Translations under genes and position numbers: made by a program
Shown: piece by piece, positions 1-8,998 of the stretch
Layout of the letters: each line of letters begins with the position of its first letter
Numbering within the stretch: position 1 is the stretch's first letter
Notes under the pieces: generated by a model
Seen by the model: the letters and a program-made list of their open reading frames with translations, nothing else
Databases searched by the model: none
Told to the model about the DNA's origin: nothing
DNA from: Verrucomicrobiota bacterium
Lineage (GTDB): Bacteria > Verrucomicrobiota > Verrucomicrobiia > Limisphaerales > UBA9464
DNA length: 64,000 nt
Direction: 5' to 3'
Assembly: GCA_947471985.1 (NCBI GenBank)
Contig: CANIZL010000007.1
Span: 1 to 64,000, forward strand

Positions 1-107
1 AACTTCTCCTTCCCCAGGTCATCCAACAGCTTCTGCCCGCCCACAATCCGTGAAAGGCAGTGATACACGGCCGTCTCCCCGACTGGTTTGATCCGCTTCA
101 GTCTCAT
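1..107 (-). CDS. Partial Y1/IS200-like (REP-associated) transposase, N-terminus only, truncated by the window edge
   Basis: Reverse complement from ATG at 107 reads MRLKRIKPVGETAVYHCLSRIVGGQKLLDDLGKEK, resembling the N-terminus of Y1 transposases (TAVYHCxSR motif). Not in the ORF track because it runs off the window. Confidence 0.7.
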   Translation of the reverse strand, partial: MRLKRIKPVGETAVYHCLSRIVGGQKLLDDLGKEK

Positions 108-201
108 GTTGTTCTTCGTGGTGTTTGCGGACCCCACCCAACGGGGCGGGGTTCCACGGCCTACTACGAAGAATCCGGGCAAGTGTTACGGACTTTTTTA
201 C

Positions 202-311
202 AGGGAGCCTGGCTCGGTATTCGAGGGGCGGCCGGGATAGGGAGCCTGGTACGCTATCTGGCGCGCGCGGGAATAGGGAGCGTGGCACCGCTTCCATGGC
301 ACCGCTTCCAC
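202..311. repeat. Degenerate tandem repeat, about 36-37 bp period, 3 units (AGGGAGCCTGG core), REP-like
   Basis: AGGGAGC starts at 202, 239 and 275; the 2nd and 3rd units are preceded by CGGGAT / CGGGAAT. Lies just upstream of the Y1 transposase. Confidence 0.6.
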
Positions 312-640
312 GCGATAGTGAACCTGTCACCTTGACGGGAATCTCGTCGACTTCAGCCGGTGTCGATGAACAGCACAGCGGCACGATTGCATCTGTGATT
401 CCGATACGAGCGACGGGCCGAGCCAACATCGTCGCAGCCGCTGGGATGGCCACTCGGTCCGGGTGCACGAGACGGGGCACCCAGTCGAGATAATAACGAT
501 TGCGCGTCGGCGATGGAAGGCCCGCTCCGGCAATGCTTTCAGCTTCGATGCTCTTTCGATCAACGAAGCCCACTCACCTCAAACTCACTGGCCACAGCGG
601 CGGCAACCGAGGTCGTGGGCTTACCGGCAGCAGCCTCACC

Positions 641-2086
641 TCACGCTCCAGTAGGTTTGGTAGCAGCATGGTCAGCGAACCTTTGCCGCACGTAACTGAT
701 GTGCCCGCGCAACCCATAAAACTGGTCGGCAAAAGACGCCGGGACACTGATCCCCTTTACAGACGCCTCGATCTGATCCAACCGCCGCGATAATTCGCGA
801 TAGGATTCCGGGGTTACCGGGCCAAGCAATCCACGCTCCACCGTCTGCAACGCCCGATACCAGCGGAAAAGGATGAGCTTCACCCGCCAGCGCAGCACCG
901 CCGGAATGAGTTTCAGGCCGGGAATAAGGACGATGGCCATGGGCACGATCAGCGCAATGACCCCTTCCACAACTCCCGCGACCGAAAACGGCAGATTGCG
1001 ATACAACCAGCTTTTACCGGTTTTGAAATAGCGGACCGCCCCCGGACTAAGCTTGAACTCCCGATCCAAGGGGGCAGGAAACTCACCTTTCTGCTGTAGA
1101 ATCGAGGGGTTTTTATGAGTCTCACGCGCCGCCTCCAGCAAGAGGTCCGAGATCGCCGGATGCAGGTCCGAGCGCGCAATTAACTCGACGGTCGGCCCCA
1201 CCAGATGCAGATCGCGCGCGGGAATATCCTTGGCGAAATCAATTCCACCGCGCGGAATCTCCAATCGATTCAGGTAGGGAATCTTGCGGGTGTACGCGGT
1301 CGCCTGCACAAAGTCGAACACCCGAAACGCCGGATTCCGCAACGCCTGGCGCAAGGTCGCGGAGGCCACGGAATCGCTCATCAAAAAGGCCGCATCCACT
1401 TTGCCGGCAGCCAACTGGAGCACGCCTTCCTCCCCGTCCAGTTGCAGCAGGGTGGTGGCGCCTCCAGCCACAATGTTGTTGGTCGCCAATAACGCCTGGG
1501 CCAGCGAGAGCGTGCCGCTGCCAGGGGCGCCAATGGCCAGCCGTTGTCCGGCAAAATCCGACAACAACACCGCATTGTTCGAAGTACGACAAAACACCCA
1601 AAGTGGTTCATACATGATGCTGCCCAGGGAATTCAGGAGCCGCTGCTTTCCCTCCGCCTTGCCTGGCCCCACCAGCCCATCCTGGACGAATCCAACATCA
1701 ATTTTCGAATCCGGAGCACTCAGCCGGGATAGATTCTCCTCCGAGCCACGCGAAGCCACCAGCTTCACATGCACATGATCCTTGGCGAGGTTGTTGGAGT
1801 AGCTCAGCGCATGCCGCTCGAAGACACTGCCCGGGGGACCACTGCTGATGGTCAGGGATTTCGGCGGCGCCGATTGAATAAAAAGATAGGCGGCGGCCGC
1901 CAGCGTAAAGGCGATCAGCAGCACCGCCGCCGTGGCCGCACCACGGCCCAAGCCAAACGTTTCTGTAAAAATCCCCACCACCACCGAAAACCGGATTCGT
2001 TGCATCACCAAGTAACGCTGAACGGCCCGGCGCCGCAGAACAACCGAAATCGCCCTCGTGGGTTGAGGAAGTCCGGTTGATCGCAC
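641..2086 (-). CDS. TAXI-family TRAP transporter solute-binding-like protein with N- and C-terminal TM segments
   Basis: Motifs such as GSRGSEENLSRL, DVGFVQDGLVG, LAIGAPGSGTLSLAQALL; C-terminal hydrophobic segment and coiled coil (ELSRRLDQIEASV). Confidence 0.75.
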   Translation of the reverse strand: MRSTGLPQPTRAISVVLRRRAVQRYLVMQRIRFSVVVGIFTETFGLGRGAATAAVLLIAFTLAAAAYLFIQSAPPKSLTISSGPPGSVFERHALSYSNNLAKDHVHVKLVASRGSEENLSRLSAPDSKIDVGFVQDGLVGPGKAEGKQRLLNSLGSIMYEPLWVFCRTSNNAVLLSDFAGQRLAIGAPGSGTLSLAQALLATNNIVAGGATTLLQLDGEEGVLQLAAGKVDAAFLMSDSVASATLRQALRNPAFRVFDFVQATAYTRKIPYLNRLEIPRGGIDFAKDIPARDLHLVGPTVELIARSDLHPAISDLLLEAARETHKNPSILQQKGEFPAPLDREFKLSPGAVRYFKTGKSWLYRNLPFSVAGVVEGVIALIVPMAIVLIPGLKLIPAVLRWRVKLILFRWYRALQTVERGLLGPVTPESYRELSRRLDQIEASVKGISVPASFADQFYGLRGHISYVRQRFADHAATKPTGA

Positions 2087-2546
2087 AGAGCCCGGCTATC
2101 CGATCCCCCGCTCGGCCATCCGGCATCCGCACGAACGGCAAAAAACGGGAATCCTGCAGGGGTTAGCGGTGGCCGCCCAAACTGATGGGTACCTTGTCGG
2201 GAAGGTCAGCCCAGGCGCTGCAGGCGCTCCAGGCGGTCGCGGTGGTCAGCGGATTTCCCAATTCAATCAGACCAGGCCTGAAGGTCTCCGGAAAGCCTAC
2301 GGTGAATCGCGCCCCCCATCTGGGCCCTCCAGGAGCACGCCAAAGTGTCCGTCCATGCACCACGGTAGACGGCTGGAGAATTTCAAGGCCCTCACCTCGT
2401 TTCCCTGGCACCTCGCTCCCGTCGCTCGCCGTGAGGGCCCGGGGGCGCGCCGGCCTCCTCCTCTGAACGCCGGTGCGGCGAAAACAAGTCGCTGGCCGAG
2501 GTCAGCCCCCCTCGCTAGCCTGATCCGAAAGTTCCCGAAATTGCTC

Positions 2547-4430
2547 ATGAAGCCATACCAAGGTAGCGCGCATAAAACCGGCCCCCGCCCCGCCCCGATC
2601 CGCTCGTTCGCGTTATCCGTCGCCGCCCTCTGGCTGATACTTCCCAACACTCAGGCCGGCCCGACCGTCGGTCTCTGGGATACGGGCAGCCCATTCACCG
2701 ATCCGCCCGACCGCACGCACCAAGCCGATTGGAAACGAGTGCCCACCGAACTTTTTTCCCTGGAGACGGATCCCGCCAAGGCGGCGTCGGATCCCGGATA
2801 CTATGGCCGGGAATATTCCTTCCAAGGCGATGCCCTGGTCGAGAACACCCGCCTCTCCGCCCTCTTCTCGTCGGCGCAGGGACGCGTCGTCCTCTACGCG
2901 AAACCCGACGTCACGCCCGCGTCCGGCCCCTCGGCGGGCACAACCGGTTGGGGGCAAAAGATTGGCGAAATCATACCCCTTTCCCCCAACGCGCCAACCG
3001 CCCGGATCCGTCACCTCGACGTCCTGCGCAACGCCGGGGATGAAGTGGTTCTCTCGGTCACTTTCGCAGCGCCGCCGGCGGCCGATGTGACGACCATCTT
3101 CACCTTCGGTAAAAACGAAATCGTTGAGATTCACCCCACCGCAACGATGTCCGGGGTTCGGATGCAGGGTGCGATTGCCTACGGTGTGGTGCCGGGATTC
3201 ATCGGGGATGACCTGATCTTCGGGCCCACTGAATCACCCGCCACGACACTCGCGCTACCGGCCGAAAACATGTTTCTGGGTTTGCTGCCCGGGGAGGCCA
3301 GCACGTTCGTGCTGACCTGGCCCCCGGGCCGGCAACAGCTGCAATTGCAGCAATCGGCCCGCGGTTCCGGTCCGCGAACCCTCACGTCCGTGGATCTGAC
3401 GTTGGACGGACAGAGTGTGTATCTGGCCGCCTCGACCGCGCCCGGCCTCTGGCACCGCGAAGAACTCAAGCCTGCCTTCCTGGAGAAAGACGTCGCTCTG
3501 ACGTGGAAGAAACCCTTTCCCGCCCGTTGGAAAACGCAATTCGCCGAGGCCGGAGTGAAGACCACGTTCGCCTTCCACGATTCGCCCGGCCAGATTTGGC
3601 GCGGGGTGCCCGGCTCCTACAGCTACCCGGCCTGGTTCAATGGCGACCAGGCTTTCTACCATCTCAGCAAGAAGGTGCCGCCCAAGGGCGAATCCTTGAT
3701 CTACTTCCTCGAAGGACAAGACACCCCGCCGGGTTACCTCACTCCGGTGGACGTGCTGCAGGCAACGCTCGGCCGATCCGCTTCGGCTCCCATCCTCGAC
3801 GTCGCCGGACGCCGCCTGCGCACCCATCACCGCCGGGGCGGCGAAAGCGTTCACCGCGCGTGCACGTGCGGCTATACGGAAGCAATCCAGGTCATCTTCG
3901 AAGCGGGTCAGGAAACCACCCGGCGCGATTACATCAAGGAGGCCGTGGAAGACATGAACTACTTCGTCCAGCGCCACGTGGAACGCATCGACGAATATCA
4001 ACGGTTTGCCGCCGAAATAACGCGATTCCTCCAGTCGACGGGCACCTCGGCGCCGGAGCTCAAACCCTACCTCCAGGAACTGGAATCGATCGTCCGCCAA
4101 ATCCCGCAGGAATTTCAGGTGCAGCAGGAAAACATGAAATCGCGGGAACACGCGCAGGAACTCACCCGTCAGACGCTGGCGTTGACCGCTGCCGCGAGTC
4201 CGAACAATCTGGCCACTTACAAGGAATTGCTGAAGTCGTGGCGAGCGATGGGCGGCGCGCAGGATTATGTGGTCGCCCAGTGCCACATGATTGCCCGCAA
4301 GCTCTTCCAGGAAGCCGGCTACGGTGCCACCGAGGATCCGCGGCGCCTGACTGCGGCACGGGAGATCCGCAACCGCTGCCGACAAATTCTGAGGAATCCC
4401 GATGGTTATGAAATCTGGGCGGACTATTGA
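2547..4430 (+). CDS. Secreted protein of unknown function
   Basis: In-frame ATG at 2547 gives a signal peptide (MKPYQGSAHKTGPRPAPIRSFALSVAALWLILPNTQA); the upstream part of the ORF is low-complexity and unlikely to be coding. Confidence 0.7.
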   Translation: MKPYQGSAHKTGPRPAPIRSFALSVAALWLILPNTQAGPTVGLWDTGSPFTDPPDRTHQADWKRVPTELFSLETDPAKAASDPGYYGREYSFQGDALVENTRLSALFSSAQGRVVLYAKPDVTPASGPSAGTTGWGQKIGEIIPLSPNAPTARIRHLDVLRNAGDEVVLSVTFAAPPAADVTTIFTFGKNEIVEIHPTATMSGVRMQGAIAYGVVPGFIGDDLIFGPTESPATTLALPAENMFLGLLPGEASTFVLTWPPGRQQLQLQQSARGSGPRTLTSVDLTLDGQSVYLAASTAPGLWHREELKPAFLEKDVALTWKKPFPARWKTQFAEAGVKTTFAFHDSPGQIWRGVPGSYSYPAWFNGDQAFYHLSKKVPPKGESLIYFLEGQDTPPGYLTPVDVLQATLGRSASAPILDVAGRRLRTHHRRGGESVHRACTCGYTEAIQVIFEAGQETTRRDYIKEAVEDMNYFVQRHVERIDEYQRFAAEITRFLQSTGTSAPELKPYLQELESIVRQIPQEFQVQQENMKSREHAQELTRQTLALTAAASPNNLATYKELLKSWRAMGGAQDYVVAQCHMIARKLFQEAGYGATEDPRRLTAAREIRNRCRQILRNPDGYEIWADY

Positions 4431-4440
4431 ATCCCCACGC

Positions 4441-5337
4441 ATGAGGCTACCTGTTCTGCGCACCCTACTCACCGCCGTCACACTGGCCGCATTGACCGGT
4501 TGCGATCGCCCGGAAACCAAGCCTGCCGCACCAACATCCGTCCCCGGGATCACTCCCGCCCCGGTCACAAACGTCGTCCCAGGCGCAGCCGCAGCCCCCA
4601 AGGCCACCGCGATGGTTTCGATCACAGGGGGTAAATTTCTGATGGGCGACAAAGACGAAATCGACGCCCCGCTGCACGAGGTCGTGGTCGGTTCCTTCCT
4701 CATGGACCGCTATCTGGTGACCCAGGAGCAGTTTCAAAAAGTGACCGGCACGAATCCGTCGCGCTGGAAGGGCGACCAGAATCCGGTGGAGCAACTGCGC
4801 TGGTCCGACGCCCTCGGCTACTGCAATAAACGTTCCGAGCTCGAGGGATTGCAGGCCTGCTACGATCTCAAGACCCAGCAGTGCAATTTCGCTGCGAACG
4901 GTTATCGCCTGCCCACAGAGGCCGAATGGGAATACGCCTGCCGCGCCGGCACCACCACTGCCTACTTCTTCGGCGACAACCCGACCAAGGTCGGCACCTA
5001 CGCGTGGTTCGAAAAAAACTCCGACGGACATCCCCGGCCGGTCGGTCAGAAGCAACCCAATCCGTGGGGCCTCTACGACATGACCGGCAACGTCTGGCAA
5101 TGGTGCAACGACTTTTACCAGGTGGACTATTACGCCGGATCGCCCCGGGAAAACCCCCGGGGTCCCAAGGAAGGTCCGAATAAGGTGCTGCGCGGCGGCG
5201 CGTGGCGCTTCAGCGCGGACAACTGCCGTTCCGGCTATCGGTACAACGAAAGCCCCGGATATGCGGATGTTTGCTTTGGCTATGACATCTACGGATTCCG
5301 TTGCGTCCGCCAAGCGTCCGCCCCGGCGGCGCCTTGA
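4441..5337 (+). CDS. SUMF1/formylglycine-generating-enzyme-like domain lipoprotein
   Basis: Lipobox LAALTGC; GGKFLMGD, YRLPTEAEWEYACRAGT, GLYDMTGNVWQWCND, VLRGGAWRFSADNCRSGYR, GFRCVR. Confidence 0.88.
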   Translation: MRLPVLRTLLTAVTLAALTGCDRPETKPAAPTSVPGITPAPVTNVVPGAAAAPKATAMVSITGGKFLMGDKDEIDAPLHEVVVGSFLMDRYLVTQEQFQKVTGTNPSRWKGDQNPVEQLRWSDALGYCNKRSELEGLQACYDLKTQQCNFAANGYRLPTEAEWEYACRAGTTTAYFFGDNPTKVGTYAWFEKNSDGHPRPVGQKQPNPWGLYDMTGNVWQWCNDFYQVDYYAGSPRENPRGPKEGPNKVLRGGAWRFSADNCRSGYRYNESPGYADVCFGYDIYGFRCVRQASAPAAP

Positions 5338-5402
5338 TTTCCCGCGTTCGTCTCTTCGAGCCTCCCCTGCCGCATCTCCACTCCAGCGAGTCCAATTCTC
5401 CC

Positions 5403-6902
5403 GTGAAAAACCCCATCCGTGTCGGACCGCTCCTCGGTTATGAGACCTCCGATCTCTACACCGTCTGCATCCTCCTGGACGCCGGGGCACCTCCACCGGT
5501 GTTGCATGTCCCCAGTCTGGCCTTGCTCCAAGCCTTTAAGAAGATCGCCGATGTGGGTTCGCAAGAGTTCTGGCGTGCCGAGTTCCCGTTCCCGCCTCCG
5601 GACGCCGGCGTCACCGTGCGGTACGAAATCCAAGCGGACGGGGTCGCGTTGGCCGATCCCTACGATCGAGTGGGCTGGCAATTTTACGTTCCCGGAAAGA
5701 CCGAGGAGCCCCTATTGGCCTACGCGTCCTGCAATGGTTTCTCCAGCTTCAAACTGCTGCGCGACACCGACCAACCCTACCGCCTCTGGGAGAAGTTAAA
5801 GGAACAACACGAAGCCGCCCCCTTCGCCCTGCTGCTCATGGGTGGCGATCAGGTCTACGCCGACGAAATCTGGGAGTCCAAACGATGTCCCAGTCTGCGG
5901 GATTGGAGCGAGCTGAATTGGGATCAGCAGAACAAAGCCAAGGCGACGGTGAAGATGAAGCAGGAGATCGCCGCGTTCTATGACTGGCTGTACACGGACC
6001 GTTGGAGCGACGAAAATATGTCGCTGGTGCTGGCCAGCATTCCGTCGCTGATGATGTGGGACGACCACGACATTTTCGACGGCTGGGGCTCCTATCCGCA
6101 GGAGCGTCACGACAGTGAGGTTTTTCAGGAGGCCTTCCGCCAGGCCGCCCGCCTCTACGACCTTTTTCAACAGCGGGGTTCGACGACCAATCGACTAAAG
6201 GCCGACGCGAATCATCGCTCGTTCGGCCTGCGCTTCCGCAACTACACGATCCTCGCCCTCGACAACCGCTCGGAACGGACCATTGAGCGCATCATGTCCA
6301 ATGAGCACTGGCAGGATGTGAAAGACTGGCTGGCCCAACAATCGACACAGGGGAACGCCAATCTGCTGGTACTGACGGGCGTACCCGCGGTGTATCGCTC
6401 CTTTGCGGCTGTGGAGGCTGCGATGGATACGACACCGTGGCATGAGGAACTGGAGGACGATGTCCACGACCATTGGAGTTCCCGGACGCATCTGGCGGAG
6501 CGCATGCGGTTGGTGATGGTGCTCCTGAATTTTCTGGAACTTCCGAGCCAGGCCAAATGCAAGGCGATCCTGCTGTCCGGCGACGTCCACGTCGGCGCCC
6601 TGGGCCAGATCTGGAACGCCCACAAACGCATCGGACTGACCCAACTCATCTCCAGCGGCATCGTCCATCCGCCGCCGTCGGCCTTTGCCTGGGCGGGTAT
6701 CCAAATGATGACGTCCGACACTCCCGAGGGCCTCGGCGACGGCGAAGTCACCACGGAAATGCTGACGCCGTTCGGTTCTCCACGCTATCTGCGGACCCGC
6801 AATTATCTGACCTTGAAATCCGGGACCGACCAAAAGCTCTGGGTCAATTGGGTCTGCGAGAATGAGAAATTGAAGCCGACCTTTGCGATCGCCAGCTCGT
6901 GA
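5403..6902 (+). CDS. PhoD-like metallophosphatase (alkaline phosphatase D family)
   Basis: LLMGGDQVYADEIWE, MMWDDHDIFDGWGSYP, LLSGDVHVGALGQI; in-frame GTG start at 5403. Confidence 0.8.
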   Translation: MKNPIRVGPLLGYETSDLYTVCILLDAGAPPPVLHVPSLALLQAFKKIADVGSQEFWRAEFPFPPPDAGVTVRYEIQADGVALADPYDRVGWQFYVPGKTEEPLLAYASCNGFSSFKLLRDTDQPYRLWEKLKEQHEAAPFALLLMGGDQVYADEIWESKRCPSLRDWSELNWDQQNKAKATVKMKQEIAAFYDWLYTDRWSDENMSLVLASIPSLMMWDDHDIFDGWGSYPQERHDSEVFQEAFRQAARLYDLFQQRGSTTNRLKADANHRSFGLRFRNYTILALDNRSERTIERIMSNEHWQDVKDWLAQQSTQGNANLLVLTGVPAVYRSFAAVEAAMDTTPWHEELEDDVHDHWSSRTHLAERMRLVMVLLNFLELPSQAKCKAILLSGDVHVGALGQIWNAHKRIGLTQLISSGIVHPPPSAFAWAGIQMMTSDTPEGLGDGEVTTEMLTPFGSPRYLRTRNYLTLKSGTDQKLWVNWVCENEKLKPTFAIASS

Positions 6903-7861
6903 GCGCACCCGTCAGTGATCTCTTCGCCGGCACGCAAGTGGTGGCGCTGGTGGAAGTCCGGGGCCCCGGCGATTCGCTGGTGCACCCGCGCGGCGCCGTC
7001 GGAGTGGTGACCCGCACCCCGGCCACCGTTGGGGAAAAATTCCTGGTCCGCTTCCCCGACGGTTTTGAAATGGCCCTGGCCCGGGCCGAGCTGGATGTCC
7101 TGAAACATTTCAAGGATCGCCTGGGCGAAGGATCTGCCGGCGCGGGGTTCGACCTCGAACAGTGCATTGTTTACCGATGCGTGGTCGGGTCGCGCGCCTA
7201 TGGCTTGGACGATGAAGCATCCGATACAGACCGGCGCGGGATCTATCTGGCGCCGGCGGAGTTGAACTGGTCGCTCTTCGGCGCGCCGGAACAATTCGAG
7301 GATAACGCCGCGCAGGCCTGTTACTGGGAGCTGCAGAAATTCATCACCATGGCGCTCAAGGCGAACCCCAACATCCTGGAATGCCTTTATTCGCCGCTGG
7401 TGGAAAAATGCACCGTCCTCGGGAAGGAACTGCTGGCCCTCCGCACGGGATTTCTCTCCCAGATGATTTTCCAGACCTTCAACGGCTACGCGTTGTCCCA
7501 GTTCAAAAAGATTGAGCAGGATCGCCGCAATCACGGCGAGGTCCGTTGGAAGCACGCGATGCACCTCCTTAGACTGCTGCTCAGCGGTGCGGCAACGCTG
7601 CGGGAAGGTCATTTAACGGTGCGGGTCGAAGCCCACCGGGACCGCTTGCGGGCGATCAAACGCGGGGACCTGACCTGGCCCGAAGTGGACGCCTGGCGAC
7701 GGGATCTCCATCGGGACTTCGAACGCGCGCTCACGGAGACCCGACTCCCCGAACGGCCTGACTACCAAGCGGCGAATCAATTTCTGGTCCGGGCCCGCCG
7801 TCACGCAGCGACCCAGGAAACCGGCACAATCAGTCCCCTCGCCGGCCGAGCCGCTGGTTAG
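6899..7861 (+). CDS. Nucleotidyltransferase-superfamily protein (DNA polymerase beta-like)
   Basis: VVGSRAYGLDDEASDTDRRGIYLAP motif; 4-nt overlap with the upstream gene. Confidence 0.8.
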   Translation: MSAPVSDLFAGTQVVALVEVRGPGDSLVHPRGAVGVVTRTPATVGEKFLVRFPDGFEMALARAELDVLKHFKDRLGEGSAGAGFDLEQCIVYRCVVGSRAYGLDDEASDTDRRGIYLAPAELNWSLFGAPEQFEDNAAQACYWELQKFITMALKANPNILECLYSPLVEKCTVLGKELLALRTGFLSQMIFQTFNGYALSQFKKIEQDRRNHGEVRWKHAMHLLRLLLSGAATLREGHLTVRVEAHRDRLRAIKRGDLTWPEVDAWRRDLHRDFERALTETRLPERPDYQAANQFLVRARRHAATQETGTISPLAGRAAG

Positions 7862-7965
7862 ACCCACCGCGCCTCACGGCCCCGACCATCGCACGTTCTA
7901 CCGCGCTCCGGGTCCATTGAGCCGAATTTGCTTTTACCGACGCCGGTGGGAAAGTCGCCAGCAGC

Positions 7966-8355
7966 ATGCGTCTCACGGGTATCCACCACGTCTCCATTCT
8001 CGTCAGTGACGTCCCCCGGGCGATCGCCTTCTATCGCGATGGCCTCGGATTGCGACAGATACAGCGTCCGCCCACGTTTACGGCGCCCGAATTGCGCGAC
8101 GTCATCTGGTTTGAATTGGGCGACCAGCAGCTGCACCTGCTGCCCTCCGCCACGGCCGACGTACCGGCCCGCCGCCATTTTGCGCTGCACTTGGACGACG
8201 CGGCGGCGGCGCGAGTGGAGCTACAAAGCCGGGGCCTCGTCATCCGGGAAACGACGCCCATCCCGGGCGCCGACCGTTTCTTTGTCAACGACCCGGACGG
8301 GAACCGGGTTGAGCTGATCCAGTGGCAGGAAAACTATCCGATCTCGTACGTGTAG
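7966..8355 (+). CDS. VOC (glyoxalase/dioxygenase) family protein
   Basis: GIHHVSILVSDVPRAIAFYRDGLGLR ... FFVNDPDGNRVELIQW. Confidence 0.9.
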   Translation: MRLTGIHHVSILVSDVPRAIAFYRDGLGLRQIQRPPTFTAPELRDVIWFELGDQQLHLLPSATADVPARRHFALHLDDAAAARVELQSRGLVIRETTPIPGADRFFVNDPDGNRVELIQWQENYPISYV

Positions 8356-8472
8356 CCGCCACATCGGAATTCTCCGGGCGCAGCCCCTCGTCCGCCATCG
8401 CCATCGGAGCTCAAACGAGGACCCAGCTCCTTCGGGCATCTGCCCGCCCGCCAAATTATCGATCAATCCGGT

Positions 8473-8913
8473 TTGAACCCAAGAACCGCATCCATAGCTT
8501 TGCCGCTGTTGAATCCGTGGCGACAGCTGCTGGCCTTGGTCTTGGCGCTTGCGTGGATGCCGATGATGCATTCCTGCGAAATCGCGCATTGCCTGGGCAT
8601 TGACTTGCCGGATCAGGGCGAAGCCGGTCACGCCGACGTTCACGCTGAACAACTGCCACCGGACGGGTGCGACCATTGCCACTTCTGCGAGACGCTGCTT
8701 TCGGGCGGCGTGGCCTCAAGAGTTGTGCAGGTGAAAGTGCCCGGTTTCGTGGCGCTCCTCCCCCTTTGGCAGCCCGTCCTGGCGACGTTGTTTATTGAGC
8801 AAACCCAAAGGGTCACCGCGGTGATCCGCAGCGACCAGCACTCACCACCACAACGGTGGCGATTCACTGAGCGTACGGCCCTGCCGCCGCGCGCTCCCTC
8901 CCACGTCGCCTAA
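8473..8913 (+). CDS. Small Cys/His-rich secreted or membrane protein upstream of an RND efflux operon
   Basis: Hydrophobic N-terminus; SCEIAHCLGI...HADVHAEQLPPDGCDHCHFCETLL; co-oriented with the TolC/RND genes. Confidence 0.65.
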   Translation: MNPRTASIALPLLNPWRQLLALVLALAWMPMMHSCEIAHCLGIDLPDQGEAGHADVHAEQLPPDGCDHCHFCETLLSGGVASRVVQVKVPGFVALLPLWQPVLATLFIEQTQRVTAVIRSDQHSPPQRWRFTERTALPPRAPSHVA

Positions 8914-8998
8914 GTCTGCCTCGCGCAGGCTCCCCCCGTTGGCCCGGGCGCTTTGTCGTGCCCGGATTCCCCCGTCCCGCCGTCCCCATGTCCTCATC

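Noticed and set aside
202-311. Possible CRISPR array (36-37 bp periodicity)
   Set aside because: Units are degenerate along their whole length, there are only three, no conserved repeat plus unique spacers, and no cas genes.
19-573. 184-aa minus-strand ORF from the track
   Set aside because: Overlaps the transposase start in another frame (the transposase frame reads MRLKRIKPVGETAVYHCLSR); no motif.
4441-5337. Calling this gene a true sulfatase-maturing FGE
   Set aside because: The SUMF1 fold is clear, but no adjacent sulfatase and the catalytic cysteine pair could not be verified by eye.
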